64,000 bases of DNA, taken from NCBI GenBank assembly GCA_947488305.1, contig CANKZM010000001.1, positions 620,001 to 684,000 on the forward strand. The letters run 5' to 3'. This document shows, piece after piece, positions 63,820 to 64,000 of the stretch. Each line of letters opens with the position of its first letter. Position 1 is the stretch's first letter. The DNA comes from an uncultured Roseobacter sp. (lineage in GTDB: Bacteria > Pseudomonadota > Alphaproteobacteria > Rhodobacterales > Rhodobacteraceae). Position numbers and translations under genes: made by a program. The notes beneath the pieces were generated by a model that searched no databases, was not told the origin of the DNA, and was given only the letters and a program-made list of their open reading frames with translations.

Positions 63820-64000
63820 GTGAGGCCGCTCTGTGGCAAAAGGACCCAGATAACAAAAAGCAAGGATTGTGACGGCCAGCCAGCCGGACAGTCGGAGGAC
63901 AGCAAGATCGAGCTAGAAAAACAGCCAGTTCCCAATCACATCGCAGGTTGCCCCCGCCACGTGGCCATTATCATGGATGGTAACGGCAGATGGGCGACAC
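63820..64000 (+). CDS. uppS: Undecaprenyl diphosphate synthase (5' part; runs off the window)
   Basis: The cis-prenyltransferase signature HVAIIMDGNGRWA is at the window edge in frame, so this is the start of IspU/UppS, which makes the lipid carrier of peptidoglycan synthesis. The start codon is uncertain. The frame opens after a TGA at 63799. The only conventional in-frame starts are GTG 63820 (listed; it would give a 47-residue N-terminal extension) and GTG 63961 (would begin inside the signature). A good GGAGG site (63894-63898) is followed 8 bases later by ATC at 63907, which would give an N-terminus of normal length. Confidence 0.85.
   Translation, partial: MRPLCGKRTQITKSKDCDGQPAGQSEDSKIELEKQPVPNHIAGCPRHVAIIMDGNGRWAT

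Overview
The window looks like core chromosome of a marine alphaproteobacterium of the Rhodobacteraceae (Roseobacter group). The grounds are protein family and gene order: a Zn-finger-degenerate DksA, a 374-residue RF2 without the programmed frameshift, TRAP transport, two FAD/GcvT methylamine-type dehydrogenases, a 180-residue-class recycling factor in a pyrH-frr-uppS string, and many short conserved proteins typical of that family. Base composition and codon use look even throughout. I see no insertion sequence, prophage, plasmid or CRISPR signal. Genes are packed tightly, with frequent ATGA/TGATG overlaps, and no gene-free stretch exceeds about 275 bases.

Layout. 1-7 kb: 3' part of mrcA (PBP1A), prfB, a DUF2189 membrane protein, then a minus-strand group (XRE regulator, Rieske oxygenase, small helical protein) and a conserved short protein. 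7-9.6 kb: ilvB-ilvN on the minus strand, preceded by a complete attenuator (promoter, Leu/Val/Ile leader peptide, antiterminator, terminator). 9.7-17.5 kb: a membrane protein, a response regulator/histidine kinase pair, and a divergent TRAP transporter with unusually large permeases. 17.6-26 kb: small conserved proteins, bpt, RDD and DUF2852 proteins, glnE, a lipoprotein, an RlmI-like methyltransferase and a PIN-domain protein translationally coupled to it. 26-31 kb: minus-strand M48 protease, CoxE-like VWA protein, a 55-residue membrane protein, DUF2927 lipoprotein, GNAT protein and MoxR ATPase, then dksA on the plus strand. 31.8-36.6 kb: FAD monooxygenase, ornithine cyclodeaminase and arginase with a divergent Lrp regulator, dsbB, exoD. 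36.8 kb: tRNA-Leu(CAA).

36.9-43.8 kb is a one-carbon/methylamine region: a MobA-like transferase, a FAD/GcvT dehydrogenase, a CxxCxGxG mini-protein, an HpcH/HpaI aldolase and a second, divergent FAD/GcvT dehydrogenase. 43.8-51.8 kb: ArsR regulator and permease, diguanylate cyclase, CorC-like protein, a degenerate metallophosphoesterase, xerD with two upstream conserved proteins. 51.8-55.8 kb: aroK-aroB, GNAT, ssb, lytic transglycosylase, a membrane protein. 55.9-61.3 kb: peptide-type ABC transporter (fused ATPases, two permeases, no binding protein nearby) and an AraC regulator. 61.4-64 kb: miaA, then pyrH, frr and the start of uppS.

The clearest regulatory observation is the ilvBN attenuator. 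Others worth a look are twin 19-bp palindromes upstream of the DUF2852 gene and glnE, the metallophosphoesterase without its canonical metal motifs, the MoxR/VWA/DUF2927/M48 cluster, and the missing conventional start codon of uppS. I did not find a clearly new defence or mobile system. All functions are read from sequence by eye; no database search was run.
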